Shown: positions 8,101 through 13,418 of the stretch, in pieces
How the letters are laid out: each line of letters opens with the position of its first letter
Position numbering within the stretch: the first letter of the stretch is position 1
Source: Crocinitomicaceae bacterium
GTDB taxonomy: Bacteria; Bacteroidota; Bacteroidia; Flavobacteriales_D; Crocinitomicaceae
Assembly (NCBI GenBank): GCA_027084145.1
Contig: JALWLM010000325.1
Span: forward strand, 1 to 13,418
DNA: 13,418 nucleotides
Direction: 5' to 3'
Position numbers and translations under genes: made by a program
The notes under the pieces: model-generated
What the model was told of the DNA's origin: nothing
Database searches by the model: none
The model's input: only the letters and a program-made list of their open reading frames with translations

Positions 8101-8491
8101 TCCATGTTGTTCCGCCATCAATAGAATAAATAACTTCCCCGATATCATTAGATTCATTTTTATAATCAAAAGAGAGGTTTAAGTTTTCTAAACAATTTGC
8201 ATTTGCACCATGATATACAATGGTAGAAGACGAACCTGAAATTGAATTAGAATAAGCATAAGCATTATTAGCAACACAACCGTTAGAAAGATTTGTAACA
8301 TAAAAAGCCTTTATGCCTGCAGAACTACCACCATTTCCCGCGCATGATTCCAGCGTCCATTGATTGACATCTCCCGGAGAAATGGTCCACCCGCCCAAAC
8401 CGGACTCTAAACTATCATTAAGGATTGTAATTTGAGAAAAAGTGATTACTGATGAGAAGAGTAACAAACAAAAAGGGAGTATATTTTTCAT
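5147..8491 (-). CDS. Large secreted HYR-repeat protein with T9SS type B sorting domain
   Basis: A 1114-residue extracellular or surface protein exported by Sec and then by the type IX system. Order of parts: signal peptide 1-20 (ends ITFSQ); a beta-rich N-terminal region, about 21-190, resembling MAM/jelly-roll modules (FDYKN..., DGGTTW, AIDNILL); seven HYR-type beta-sandwich repeats, about 193-768, each with four cysteines; three less regular Ig/PKD-like segments, about 769-1020; and the gliding-motility-associated C-terminal domain, about 1028-1114, with FPTIITPNGDGKND, FNRWGNVVYES and WDGTYNG...GTYFYKI. That last domain is the T9SS type B sorting signal, as in SprB-like proteins. HYR repeats are usually linked to adhesion, and no catalytic domain is recognised. 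The PorP/SprF gene follows after 10 bases. A Bacteroidota-type -7 box lies about 40 bases upstream. Adhesin or matrix protein is the most likely role, by inference. Confidence 0.92.
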   Translation of the reverse strand: MKNILPFCLLLFSSVITFSQITILNDSLESGLGGWTISPGDVNQWTLESCAGNGGSSAGIKAFYVTNLSNGCVANNAYAYSNSISGSSSTIVYHGANANCLENLNLSFDYKNESNDIGEVIYSIDGGTTWTALPATYNNTAVWTNTSIPLPSSLDGMIFLIGFRFTYDNTTNTGGPFAIDNILLTGEDNFTPSIICPSVTDLVVDNDCDAALPDYTGLASVSDNCPSPLTVTQSPAPGGTYSINDSPLNITLTVSDQAGNSSQCSFNQNIIDTIVPVVTCPGTQNEYYDNTCQYTIPDYLSTMVSANDNCTNASSLVFTQSPPAGSIVANVLNVIVTVTAVDESGNSGHCAFTIKLHDTISPVISCPNTVDTIYTNAGSCNGTAIDVTSQVTASDNCSSVLTFTQSPVVGSTLPSGDNIFTVTATDNSGNNTSCQLTLFVKDNEAPNIINCAPNQNVYATTNCDASLSDYTSLVTVTDNCSQINNLTFTQSPMPGTIVTSTTLITITIEDESGNTASCQFSALFQDTLDPTPVCPPDFTVSSGSGCDYLLPDITSQVTGTDNCSSFANMTVTQTPLTGTTQQGATTITVILQDEAGNTGTCQTIVSATDNIPPTVTCPVIPPVNNGSSCDYTLPDYTTLATVTDNCPNYTITQNPSPGSIVQTGTTNITITVTDIGGNTAECSFPLTVTENVTPNISCPSDIQTCDPVVNYSLPTYSDNCAVALIQTDNSGLSSGDTFPVGITTISYQAIDSSGNFKTCSFNIEVLDYPSPAVIAEDTIRLCNTSSTILNADPIPTGTGTWSIISGQGTINNPFANTTGINSLGQGENMVQWTVSSANCGSLYDTVVILVATQALNASVLNDTVYACNNYSALLTANYDPSADGFWAALEPINNVTIDSNTTIVTLNQNGWSHFVWTISNGVCPPTHDTASVFSHFKPEIITPDTMFCFSTNLPFQVEATGTTPEITGEWRALQYNVSFEDPSENPANVTVLELAENNIIFETTSDYCLSQSDTIVIKTTLCEGTELVFPTIITPNGDGKNDLFIIQNLEKLYPECHVIIFNRWGNVVYESTGYSRPWDGTYNGEDLPMGTYFYKIELNDEKNTVFNGDISIIR
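5150..5410 (-). other. T9SS type B C-terminal sorting domain (CHU_C / gliding-motility family)
   Basis: Codes for residues 1028-1114. Hallmarks are TPNGDGKND near the start, a central FNRWGNVVYES strand, a WDG turn and a closing GTYFYKIEL...GDISIIR. This domain targets proteins to the type IX secretion system, and members usually depend on a SprF-like partner encoded nearby. Confidence 0.93.
6188..7915 (-). repeat. Seven tandem HYR-type repeats (protein level)
   Basis: Codes for residues 193-768 of the secreted protein. First-cysteine positions are 196, 280, 366, 451, 534, 617 and 698, a period of 81-86 residues. Every copy keeps four cysteines, in the contexts CP, C(D/Q/N), DNC and a late C after SGN or a similar turn, plus TQSP/TQNP in copies 1-6. 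Copy 7 (about 694-768) is closer to a plain HYR unit, with FPVGITTISYQAIDSSGN. The DNA is clearly diverged between copies, so this is an old duplication and not a recent expansion. Confidence 0.85.
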
Positions 8492-8531
8492 AATTATTAT
8501 TTGTTATAAAATATGGCACAACGTAAAGAAA

Positions 8532-8539
8532 CAAAAATA
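8532..8539 (-). promoter_or_regulatory. Candidate -7 box for the HYR protein operon
   Basis: On the minus strand this reads TATTTTTG, matching the Bacteroidota sigma -7 pattern TAnnTTTG, and would leave an AT-rich leader of roughly 30-40 bases before the ATG at 8491. I see no clear TTG/TTTG element at the expected -33 distance, so the call rests on the -7 match and the position. Runs of T make chance matches likely. Confidence 0.35.
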
Positions 8540-8566
8540 ATAAACTTCGATAAAGAATGTATAGAG

Positions 8567-8584
8567 TAAAAACAATAGTTTTTA
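8567..8584 (-). terminator. Weak inverted repeat after aspartate kinase
   Basis: TAAAAAC and GTTTTTA form a perfect 7-bp palindrome around a 4-base loop, 43 bases past the aspartate kinase stop. The minus-strand 3' arm carries five T's. It is almost all A/T with no separate T-tract, so it may be only a weak terminator or a chance palindrome. Confidence 0.25.
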
Positions 8585-8626
8585 ACGTATTTCTTTTTTA
8601 AATAAAAGACTTTTCAACAGGTAGGG

Positions 8627-9898
8627 TTATCTACAAACGATTCTAGCGGTCTCTCTTGTGGTTTGTTTAAGAAAGATTTCTTTCCCATTGGTTAGTTCAT
8701 TAATGATTTGATCATTATAGTGACGAATTGTTATTAGCTCGAGGTTTTCATTGTATTTAACAATGTATTCATCTTGTAATAATGAGATTAATTCATCAAT
8801 ATCTGTTTTATCTTCGTCCATTAAGAAGGAAAAGTTAAGAGCGGAGTTTTGCATAATGTTGATTTTATATCCACTTTGATGGATGCGAGAGAAAATGTCA
8901 CTTAATTTTTCCTCTTGAACAAAAGAGAAATCTTTAGGGGTAATGGAAAATAGAACTTGATTCATCTTAAAGATATAAGAAGGAATCAGATGATCGTATT
9001 TTGTGTTTTTCCAAATAAGCGTGCCGGAATCATTGGGTTTTAGAAATGATTTGACACGTAAAGGGATGTTTTTGTTTCTCAGTGGCTTTAATGTCTTTGG
9101 GTGAATAACAGAAGCACCATAATAAGACAATTCAATCGCTTCTTTAAATGAGATTTCATCTAATTTCACGGTGTTTTTAAACCATTTTGGGTCTGCATTG
9201 AGCATCCCCGGAACATCTTTCCATATGGTTACGTCTTCAGCATTACAACAGTAAGCAATGATGCCTGCGGTAAAGTCAGACCCTTCTCTTCCTAATGTAG
9301 TTGTTTTCCCTTCAGAGTTGTGCCCGATAAATCCCTGTGTGACAAGAATATCGTATTGTTCAAAATCAGGTAGAAAGTACTCTTTGAAAAACTCTTCCGT
9401 TTTTGTCCAGTCAACATCGCTGTCTTTAAAGTTTTCTTTAGAACGAATTATTTTCCTCGCATCCTTCCATAAGGATAAAAACCCCTGTTCTTGTAAAAAA
9501 GCATTGATAATTTTTGTGGATAACAACTCTCCAAAAGAAACAATGTGGGAATAACATTCGGCAGAACTTCCGGTTAGAGAGAAACTGCTCTTTAGTTCTT
9601 CGGAAAGAAAATGAAAGTCTTTAAAAACGGGATGTGTTTTATCTGAAATTAACTCGTTTAATATTTTTTTGTGAAAATGGAGTAATTCATCGGTAAGGTT
9701 TAAAAAGAGAGAAGCATCTTTTTTTTGTTGGGCATTGTATATTTTTTCAAGGGCATTTGTGCTTTTCCCCATTGCAGAAACGACTATGGCAATTTTATTT
9801 TCAGGGAAGAGGGTTAGGATTTTATTCACATTCCTAACGGCGTCAGCATCTTTTACAGATGCGCCACCGAATTTGAAAACATTAATTTTTTTTGTCAT
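8627..9898 (-). CDS. lysC: Aspartate kinase (monofunctional)
   Basis: Phosphorylates aspartate, the first committed step to lysine, diaminopimelate, threonine and methionine, in the cytosol. The start at 9898 gives 423 residues beginning six residues ahead of the KFGGASV signature (9-15). Other motifs are SAMGK (41-45), SFGELLS (121-127), TTLGREGSDFTA (199-210, with GRE where many enzymes have GRG), WKDVPGMLNADP (226-237) and GASVIHPK (261-268). About 120 C-terminal residues after the catalytic domain fit a regulatory ACT region, so feedback control by an end-product amino acid is likely, but which one cannot be read. The frame is open to an ATG at 9940 that would overlap gpsA; the inner ATG, 7 bases past the gpsA stop and next to AGAAGG, is much more likely. 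No homoserine dehydrogenase domain is attached. The symbol is by function; thrA-like naming is also used. Confidence 0.93.
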   Translation of the reverse strand: MTKKINVFKFGGASVKDADAVRNVNKILTLFPENKIAIVVSAMGKSTNALEKIYNAQQKKDASLFLNLTDELLHFHKKILNELISDKTHPVFKDFHFLSEELKSSFSLTGSSAECYSHIVSFGELLSTKIINAFLQEQGFLSLWKDARKIIRSKENFKDSDVDWTKTEEFFKEYFLPDFEQYDILVTQGFIGHNSEGKTTTLGREGSDFTAGIIAYCCNAEDVTIWKDVPGMLNADPKWFKNTVKLDEISFKEAIELSYYGASVIHPKTLKPLRNKNIPLRVKSFLKPNDSGTLIWKNTKYDHLIPSYIFKMNQVLFSITPKDFSFVQEEKLSDIFSRIHQSGYKINIMQNSALNFSFLMDEDKTDIDELISLLQDEYIVKYNENLELITIRHYNDQIINELTNGKEIFLKQTTRETARIVCR

Positions 9899-9905
9899 CC
9901 TTCTT

Positions 9906-10904
9906 TCAAGAAAGTTTGTCCGATAAAATACGAATTTCAATCACCGGAGAAATTTTTTCATATATGATGTTATAAACAGCCTCTAAAATAGGCATTTCAA
10001 CATCAAATTCTTGTTTTATTTCCATTAAACTTTTTGTTGCATAATACCCTTCCGCAATCATATCCATTTCTAATTGAGCGGTTTTTACCGAATACCCTTT
10101 TCCAACCATAAACCCAAAAGTTCTGTTTCGGGAGAATTTTGAATAAGCAGTCACTAATAAATCACCCAAATACGCAGACGTTTTGACATCTCTGTGAATC
10201 GGGCTCATTTCATCAATAAGGTTTTCAATTTCTTGAATTGCATTTGAAATTAAAACCGCTTGAAAATTATCCCCATAACCTAATCCTGCGCAAATACCGG
10301 ATGCAATCGCATAAACATTTTTAAGTACCGCAGAAATCTCCGTGCCGATTAAATCATCGGAGCAAGTTGTTTTAATATACCGGCAAGCGAGTAAATCAGC
10401 CATTTCTTCTGCTATCTCATCTTCTTGGCAAGCAACAGTTAAATAAGATAGACGCTCTAAAGCCACTTCTTCAGCATGGCAAGGGCCGGATATCATTCCA
10501 ATCTTTGAAAATGAAACATTAAATGTCTCATGGATAAAGTGAGCGGGAACTTGATGCGTTTCAGGAATAATTCCTTTAATTGCAGAGAAAACGATTTTAT
10601 CTTTTAAAATAGATTTTGGAAATTTTTCAAAGAGTTGATATAAAAAAGCCGATGGTGTTGCTAAAACAACAATATCTGCAGGGGAAATCATTTCTTTTAA
10701 ATCCGTGCTTACATTAATCTTGTTTAAATCAAATTCAACAGATTGTAAATAATTGGGATTATGGCGAAACTTTAAAATATGCTTTACCGCATCATTATTT
10801 CTCATAAACCAATTAACGCTACGGGTGTTGTTGCATAGGATTTTAACAAGAGCGGTAGCCCAGCTTCCTCCACCAATGACTGCTATTTTTTTTTCTTGTT
10901 CCAT
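9906..10904 (-). CDS. gpsA: Glycerol-3-phosphate dehydrogenase [NAD(P)+]
   Basis: Reduces dihydroxyacetone phosphate to sn-glycerol-3-phosphate, the backbone for phospholipid synthesis, in the cytosol. In 332 residues it shows the Rossmann dinucleotide motif as IAVIGGGSWATAL (7-19), the HNPNYL block (48-53), VVLATPS (79-85), SAIKGI with Lys110, ISGPCHAEEVA (138-148), and the catalytic region EISAVLKNVYAIASGICAGLGYGDN (189-213) with Lys195. YLGDLLVTAYSKFSRNRTFG (245-264) carries the substrate-binding Arg-Asn. The first glycine motif reads GGGSWAT where GxGxxGT/GAWGT is usual, a conservative variant. It is the first gene of a two-gene unit with aspartate kinase, and a TAACTTTG promoter box lies 15 bases upstream of its start. 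Length and motifs are complete. Confidence 0.95.
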   Translation of the reverse strand: MEQEKKIAVIGGGSWATALVKILCNNTRSVNWFMRNNDAVKHILKFRHNPNYLQSVEFDLNKINVSTDLKEMISPADIVVLATPSAFLYQLFEKFPKSILKDKIVFSAIKGIIPETHQVPAHFIHETFNVSFSKIGMISGPCHAEEVALERLSYLTVACQEDEIAEEMADLLACRYIKTTCSDDLIGTEISAVLKNVYAIASGICAGLGYGDNFQAVLISNAIQEIENLIDEMSPIHRDVKTSAYLGDLLVTAYSKFSRNRTFGFMVGKGYSVKTAQLEMDMIAEGYYATKSLMEIKQEFDVEMPILEAVYNIIYEKISPVIEIRILSDKLS

Positions 10905-10919
10905 CTTCTATCTACAACA

Positions 10920-10927
10920 CAAAGTTA
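10920..10927 (-). promoter_or_regulatory. Candidate -7 box for gpsA
   Basis: The minus strand reads TAACTTTG, an exact match to the Bacteroidota -7 pattern TAnnTTTG and the same octamer as the one ahead of ileS. The leader would be about 10 bases. The -33 region is T-rich without a clear TTTG. Confidence 0.5.
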
Positions 10928-10991
10928 TTATTTATTCCGAATTTAAAAATAAAGGGATATAGTTGTATTAATCCTATTGAAGTATTTTTTG

Positions 10992-10999
10992 TATTTTTG
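10992..10999 (+). promoter_or_regulatory. Candidate -7 box for the DUF2892 gene
   Basis: TATTTTTG matches TAnnTTTG. Transcription from it would begin at about 11005, after the upstream ATG at 11002, so it supports the ATG at 11023 as the true start. TTG occurs at 10963-10965 and 10977-10979, neither at ideal -33 spacing. Confidence 0.4.
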
Positions 11000-11022
11000 A
11001 TATGAACAATAAATTTATAGAT

Positions 11023-11229
11023 ATGAAAAAGAATGTAGGGAAACAAGATAAAACAATACGACTTGTATTAGCGATGATTATAGCTCTATTAGTTTACATG
11101 GAAGTAGTTACAGATACAGTAGCAATTGTATTGTTAATTGTAGCGGTTGTATTAGGGCTTACAAGTTTTTTAAATTTTTGTCCTTTGTATAGTGTTTTCG
11201 GCATTAATACATGTAAGATAAAGGAATAA
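11023..11229 (+). CDS. Small DUF2892 (YgaP-type) inner-membrane protein
   Basis: A 68-residue protein with two hydrophobic helices (about residues 14-28 and 33-50), matching the DUF2892 family found alone in many Bacteroidota or as the membrane part of rhodanese proteins such as YgaP. Typical features are the N-terminal MKKNVGKQDKTIRL and the C-terminal FCPLYSVFGINTCK, with two conserved cysteines. The molecular role of the stand-alone form is not established; no rhodanese domain is present here. The frame is open from an ATG at 11002, but the family start and the promoter-like box at 10992-10999 favour 11023. It looks monocistronic: its own promoter box before, a strong terminator after, and gpsA diverging on the other side. 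Confidence 0.85.
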   Translation: MKKNVGKQDKTIRLVLAMIIALLVYMEVVTDTVAIVLLIVAVVLGLTSFLNFCPLYSVFGINTCKIKE

Positions 11230-11247
11230 CAAAACAATTTAAAAATG

Positions 11248-11274
11248 AAAAGCTGTCTTCGGGCAGCTTTTTTT
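11248..11274 (+). terminator. Intrinsic terminator with UUCG tetraloop
   Basis: AAAAGCTGTC (11248-11257) pairs with GGCAGCTTTT (11262-11271) over 10 bp, with one T-G wobble, closing a TTCG loop, and the T run continues to 11274. A cUUCGg loop on a stem followed by T's is a textbook Rho-independent terminator, 18 bases past the DUF2892 stop. The A run before the stem may make it partly bidirectional. Confidence 0.9.
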
Positions 11275-11308
11275 ATTATTTATTGTATTTTTCCGCATAA
11301 TTTATAAT

Positions 11309-12937
11309 ATGAATCCAATGATGAAACAGGAAACAAATTATGGTGCCCTAAGTACATTAACAACCGTATTTTTCTTTTGGGGGTTTATCGCTGCGGGAAA
11401 TAGTGTATTTATTCCTTTTTGCAAAAGTTATTTTAATTTAGATCAGTTTCAAAGTCAGCTGATTGATTTTGCTTTTTATGGGGCATATTATGTTGGAGCC
11501 TTGTTTCTTTTTGTTTTTGGAACAAGTAAGGGAAAGGATTTTGTAGGGGAGTGGGGTTATAAAAGAAGTATTGTTATCGGTTTGTTGATTTCTGCTTTAG
11601 GAGCAATGGCAATGATTTTTTCGGTTTATTTTAATCATTTTGTAGGAATGCTCATCGGTTTGTTTATTGTGGCTTTAGGATTTTCTCTACAACAAACGGC
11701 AGCTAACCCTTTCATGATTATACTTGGTGATGAAAAAACAGGGAGCAGTAGAATTAACCTTGGGGGAGCTGTAAACAGTTTAGGAACAACGATAGGCCCA
11801 TTGATTATTTCTCTTGCTTTATTTGGAACAACCGCATCTATAAGTGACGAGATGATAGCCTCACTGTCATTAAGTAAGGTGATTTTATTATATGCTTTTG
11901 TAGGATTGTTATTTGTTGGAATAGCAATGCTTTTTGGTTTCTCAAAGAAAGTTCCCGAAGGGAAAATCGTTACAGAAACAACAAATCAGGAGCCCCCTCA
12001 AAAAGCAGTTTCATCTTTATTAATAATGACCGGAATACTTGTTTTTTGTTTTGCACCGGTTTTTTATAGTTATAAAGAAAATTTAGCATGGAATGAAGAA
12101 AAGAAAGAAATGTTTCGTATGTGGGGTTGGCTTTCTGGTCTCGCAGGGGTTATAGTTGTCATCTTAGTCAGTTACTTAAAAGCGAAAAAAGAAGAGGGCT
12201 GGGGAGCAATGAAATATCCTCAGTTGACACTCGGAATGCTTGCAATTTTTGTTTATGTTGGAGTAGAGGTGGCGATTGGATCTAATTTAGGAGAACTATT
12301 GAAAGAGGAAGCATTTGGAGGATACGAAAAATCAGAAATAGCACCATTTATTTCCATGTTTTGGGGAAGTTTAATGATTGGGCGATGGACAGGGGCGGTT
12401 TCAGCGTTAAACCTTTCAGAAAAGGCGAAAAATATTTTACGTTTTATAGTTCCGTTATTGGCTTTTGCTATTGTATTATCTTTTTCAAAGATAACAGGGT
12501 ATCAGATAAAAGATCTGTATTGGTATATTTTATGTGTATTGGTTCAAATTTTTGCATACCATATTTCAAAGGAAAAACCCTCCAGAACGTTAATTATTTT
12601 TGGTTTTTTAGGGATGTTGTCAATGGTTGTCGGGCTGGTGACTTCGGGGATGATAGGAATTTATGCTTTTTTGAGTGGAGGATTATTTTGTTCTATTATG
12701 TGGCCAAGTATTTTTTCACTTTCTCTTGCCGGATTAGGAAAGTATCAGACACAAGGATCAGCACTTCTAATTATGATGATTTTGGGCGGAGCAATCATTC
12801 CACCACTACAAGGAAAGTTAGCAGATGTCATTGGAATTCATCAATCTTTTATTGTTCCCGTTATTTGTTTCTTGTATATTGCTTTTTTCGGTTTTTTTGC
12901 AAAAGATGTTTTGAAAAAACAAGGAATATCATTTTGA
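11309..12937 (+). CDS. FHS-family (FucP/GluP-like) MFS transporter with two extra membrane hairpins
   Basis: Inner-membrane permease of the fucose-galactose-glucose:H+ symporter branch of the major facilitator superfamily. Family blocks are FFFWGFIAAGNS in helix 1, FAFYGAYYVGALF in helix 2, GYKRSIVIGLL, QQTAANPFMIILG (128-140), SSRINLGGAVNSLGTTIGP (146-164), FVYVGVEVAIGS (314-325), FWGSLMIGR, CSIMWPSIFSLSLAGLG (461-477) and the ending QGSALLIMMILGGAIIPPLQG (482-502). At 542 residues it is about 110 longer than the usual 430. The surplus lies in two hydrophobic stretches, about 230-293 and 371-421, so I count about 16 membrane segments instead of 12. Positions matching E. coli FucP Asp46 and Glu135 are Ser32 and Gln129. 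A sugar is the likely substrate, but specificity is unknown. It stands alone; a weak -7-like TATTTTTC lies at 11286-11293. Confidence 0.88.
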   Translation: MNPMMKQETNYGALSTLTTVFFFWGFIAAGNSVFIPFCKSYFNLDQFQSQLIDFAFYGAYYVGALFLFVFGTSKGKDFVGEWGYKRSIVIGLLISALGAMAMIFSVYFNHFVGMLIGLFIVALGFSLQQTAANPFMIILGDEKTGSSRINLGGAVNSLGTTIGPLIISLALFGTTASISDEMIASLSLSKVILLYAFVGLLFVGIAMLFGFSKKVPEGKIVTETTNQEPPQKAVSSLLIMTGILVFCFAPVFYSYKENLAWNEEKKEMFRMWGWLSGLAGVIVVILVSYLKAKKEEGWGAMKYPQLTLGMLAIFVYVGVEVAIGSNLGELLKEEAFGGYEKSEIAPFISMFWGSLMIGRWTGAVSALNLSEKAKNILRFIVPLLAFAIVLSFSKITGYQIKDLYWYILCVLVQIFAYHISKEKPSRTLIIFGFLGMLSMVVGLVTSGMIGIYAFLSGGLFCSIMWPSIFSLSLAGLGKYQTQGSALLIMMILGGAIIPPLQGKLADVIGIHQSFIVPVICFLYIAFFGFFAKDVLKKQGISF

Positions 12938-12983
12938 CAATTCTTTTACTCTGTTTCAATCAGTAAGTCCAACTTAAAATAAC

Positions 12984-12991
12984 TAACTTTG
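12984..12991 (+). promoter_or_regulatory. Candidate -7 box for ileS
   Basis: TAACTTTG is an exact TAnnTTTG match, 17 bases before the ileS ATG, leaving a leader of about 10 bases. It is identical to the box ahead of gpsA. No T-box leader is present, and there is no clear -33 TTTG at standard spacing. Confidence 0.55.
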
Positions 12992-13008
12992 CAACAAAAT
13001 TTTTCGAA

Positions 13009-13418
13009 ATGAAACAGAAGTATCCGACTTATGAGAGGTTAAATCTTCCGGAGTTAACAAATCGTGTGTTAAATTACTGGGAAGAAAAGCAGATTTTTGA
13101 AAAATCTGTGAATCAGCGTGAAGGAGAAAAACCTTTTGTGTTTTTTGAAGGACCGCCGTCTGCAAATGGACTTCCCGGAATTCACCATGTAATGGCACGA
13201 ACGATTAAGGATATTTTCTGTCGATTTAAAACCTTAAAAGGGTTTCATGTAGAGAGAAAAGCAGGATGGGATACACATGGTCTTCCCGTAGAATTAGGTG
13301 TAGAGAAAGAACTTGGAATTACAAAAGAAGATATTGGAAAAAAAATCTCTATTGAAGAGTATAATGAAGCTTGTAGAAAGGCTGTAATGAAATATACGGA
13401 TGTTTGGAATGACTTGAC
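13009..13418 (+). CDS. ileS: Isoleucyl-tRNA synthetase, N-terminal part (3' end outside window)
   Basis: Class I synthetase that charges tRNA-Ile in the cytosol. The first 136 residues are visible and the frame is open to the right edge. The start ATG at 13009 is followed by MKQKYPTYERLNLPELTNRV, then FFEGPPSANGLPGIHHVMAR, which holds the HIGH-type ATP-binding motif as GIHHV. CRFKTLKGF and GWDTHGLPVELGVEKELGI follow, the start of the catalytic and editing-domain junction typical of IleRS (ValRS and LeuRS differ here). The HHV form of the motif fits the eukaryote-like IleRS type that I recall from Bacteroidota; that type is often associated with reduced mupirocin sensitivity, which is not testable from this fragment. 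The upstream gap is short and holds a TAACTTTG box. KMSKS and the anticodon-binding regions lie outside the window. Confidence 0.95.
   Translation, partial: MKQKYPTYERLNLPELTNRVLNYWEEKQIFEKSVNQREGEKPFVFFEGPPSANGLPGIHHVMARTIKDIFCRFKTLKGFHVERKAGWDTHGLPVELGVEKELGITKEDIGKKISIEEYNEACRKAVMKYTDVWNDL

Noticed and set aside
8627..9940. Longer start for aspartate kinase at 9940
   Set aside because: It overlaps gpsA by 35 bases and adds 14 residues ahead of the conserved KFGGAS start; the ATG at 9898 sits right after the gpsA stop.
12934..12939. TTGACA resembling a sigma-70 -35 box ahead of ileS
   Set aside because: No TATAAT-like box follows at 16-18 bases, it overlaps the transporter stop, and this phylum uses a different promoter pattern.
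12361..12966. A 201-residue open frame in the plus strand overlapping the transporter
   Set aside because: It is an out-of-frame shadow of the transporter, aromatic- and cysteine-rich with no recognisable domain. The transporter frame is clearly the coding one.

Overview
This AT-rich window looks like chromosomal DNA of a Bacteroidota bacterium, most likely of the Flavobacteriia. Three things point there. A large secreted protein carries a type IX secretion (T9SS) type B sorting domain and sits next to a PorP/SprF-family gene. Promoter-like octamers follow the Bacteroidota -7 pattern TAnnTTTG. The isoleucyl-tRNA synthetase start reads like the Bacteroidota form. The family is inferred from protein character only.

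Layout: (1) Bases 1-2811, plus strand: a tightly packed run of hpt (3' end only), adk, obg, a PAP2-family phosphatase and crcB, with overlaps or a 5-base gap at every junction. A hairpin followed by six T's just past crcB may end it. (2) Bases 8491-2801, minus strand: a 1114-residue secreted protein with HYR repeats and a type B sorting domain, then a PorP/SprF membrane protein, then a PlsC-like acyltransferase with C-terminal membrane helices, spaced as one operon. Its end overlaps crcB by 11 bases. (3) Bases 10904-8627, minus strand: gpsA and aspartate kinase, 7 bases apart. (4) 11023-11229, plus strand: a small DUF2892 membrane protein with its own promoter-like box and a strong UUCG-loop terminator. 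(5) 11309-12937: an unusually long FHS-family (FucP-like) MFS transporter. (6) 13009 to the window end: the 5' end of ileS.

How the genes work together: most are housekeeping genes for purine salvage, nucleotide balance, ribosome assembly, glycerol-3-phosphate and aspartate-family synthesis, and tRNA charging. The accessory part is the T9SS cargo/PorP pair with its coupled acyltransferase. It probably makes a large surface or secreted repeat protein together with its cognate outer-membrane partner. The transporter is the other unusual gene: it appears to hold two extra membrane hairpins and lacks the two acidic residues used for proton coupling in FucP.

No gene-free stretch exceeds 300 bases. 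The gaps are 8492-8626, 10905-11022, 11230-11308 and 12938-13008, and each has at least one candidate promoter or terminator. I saw no tRNA, rRNA, CRISPR array, insertion sequence or frameshift. All calls come from reading the sequence and from memory of the families; no database search was run.
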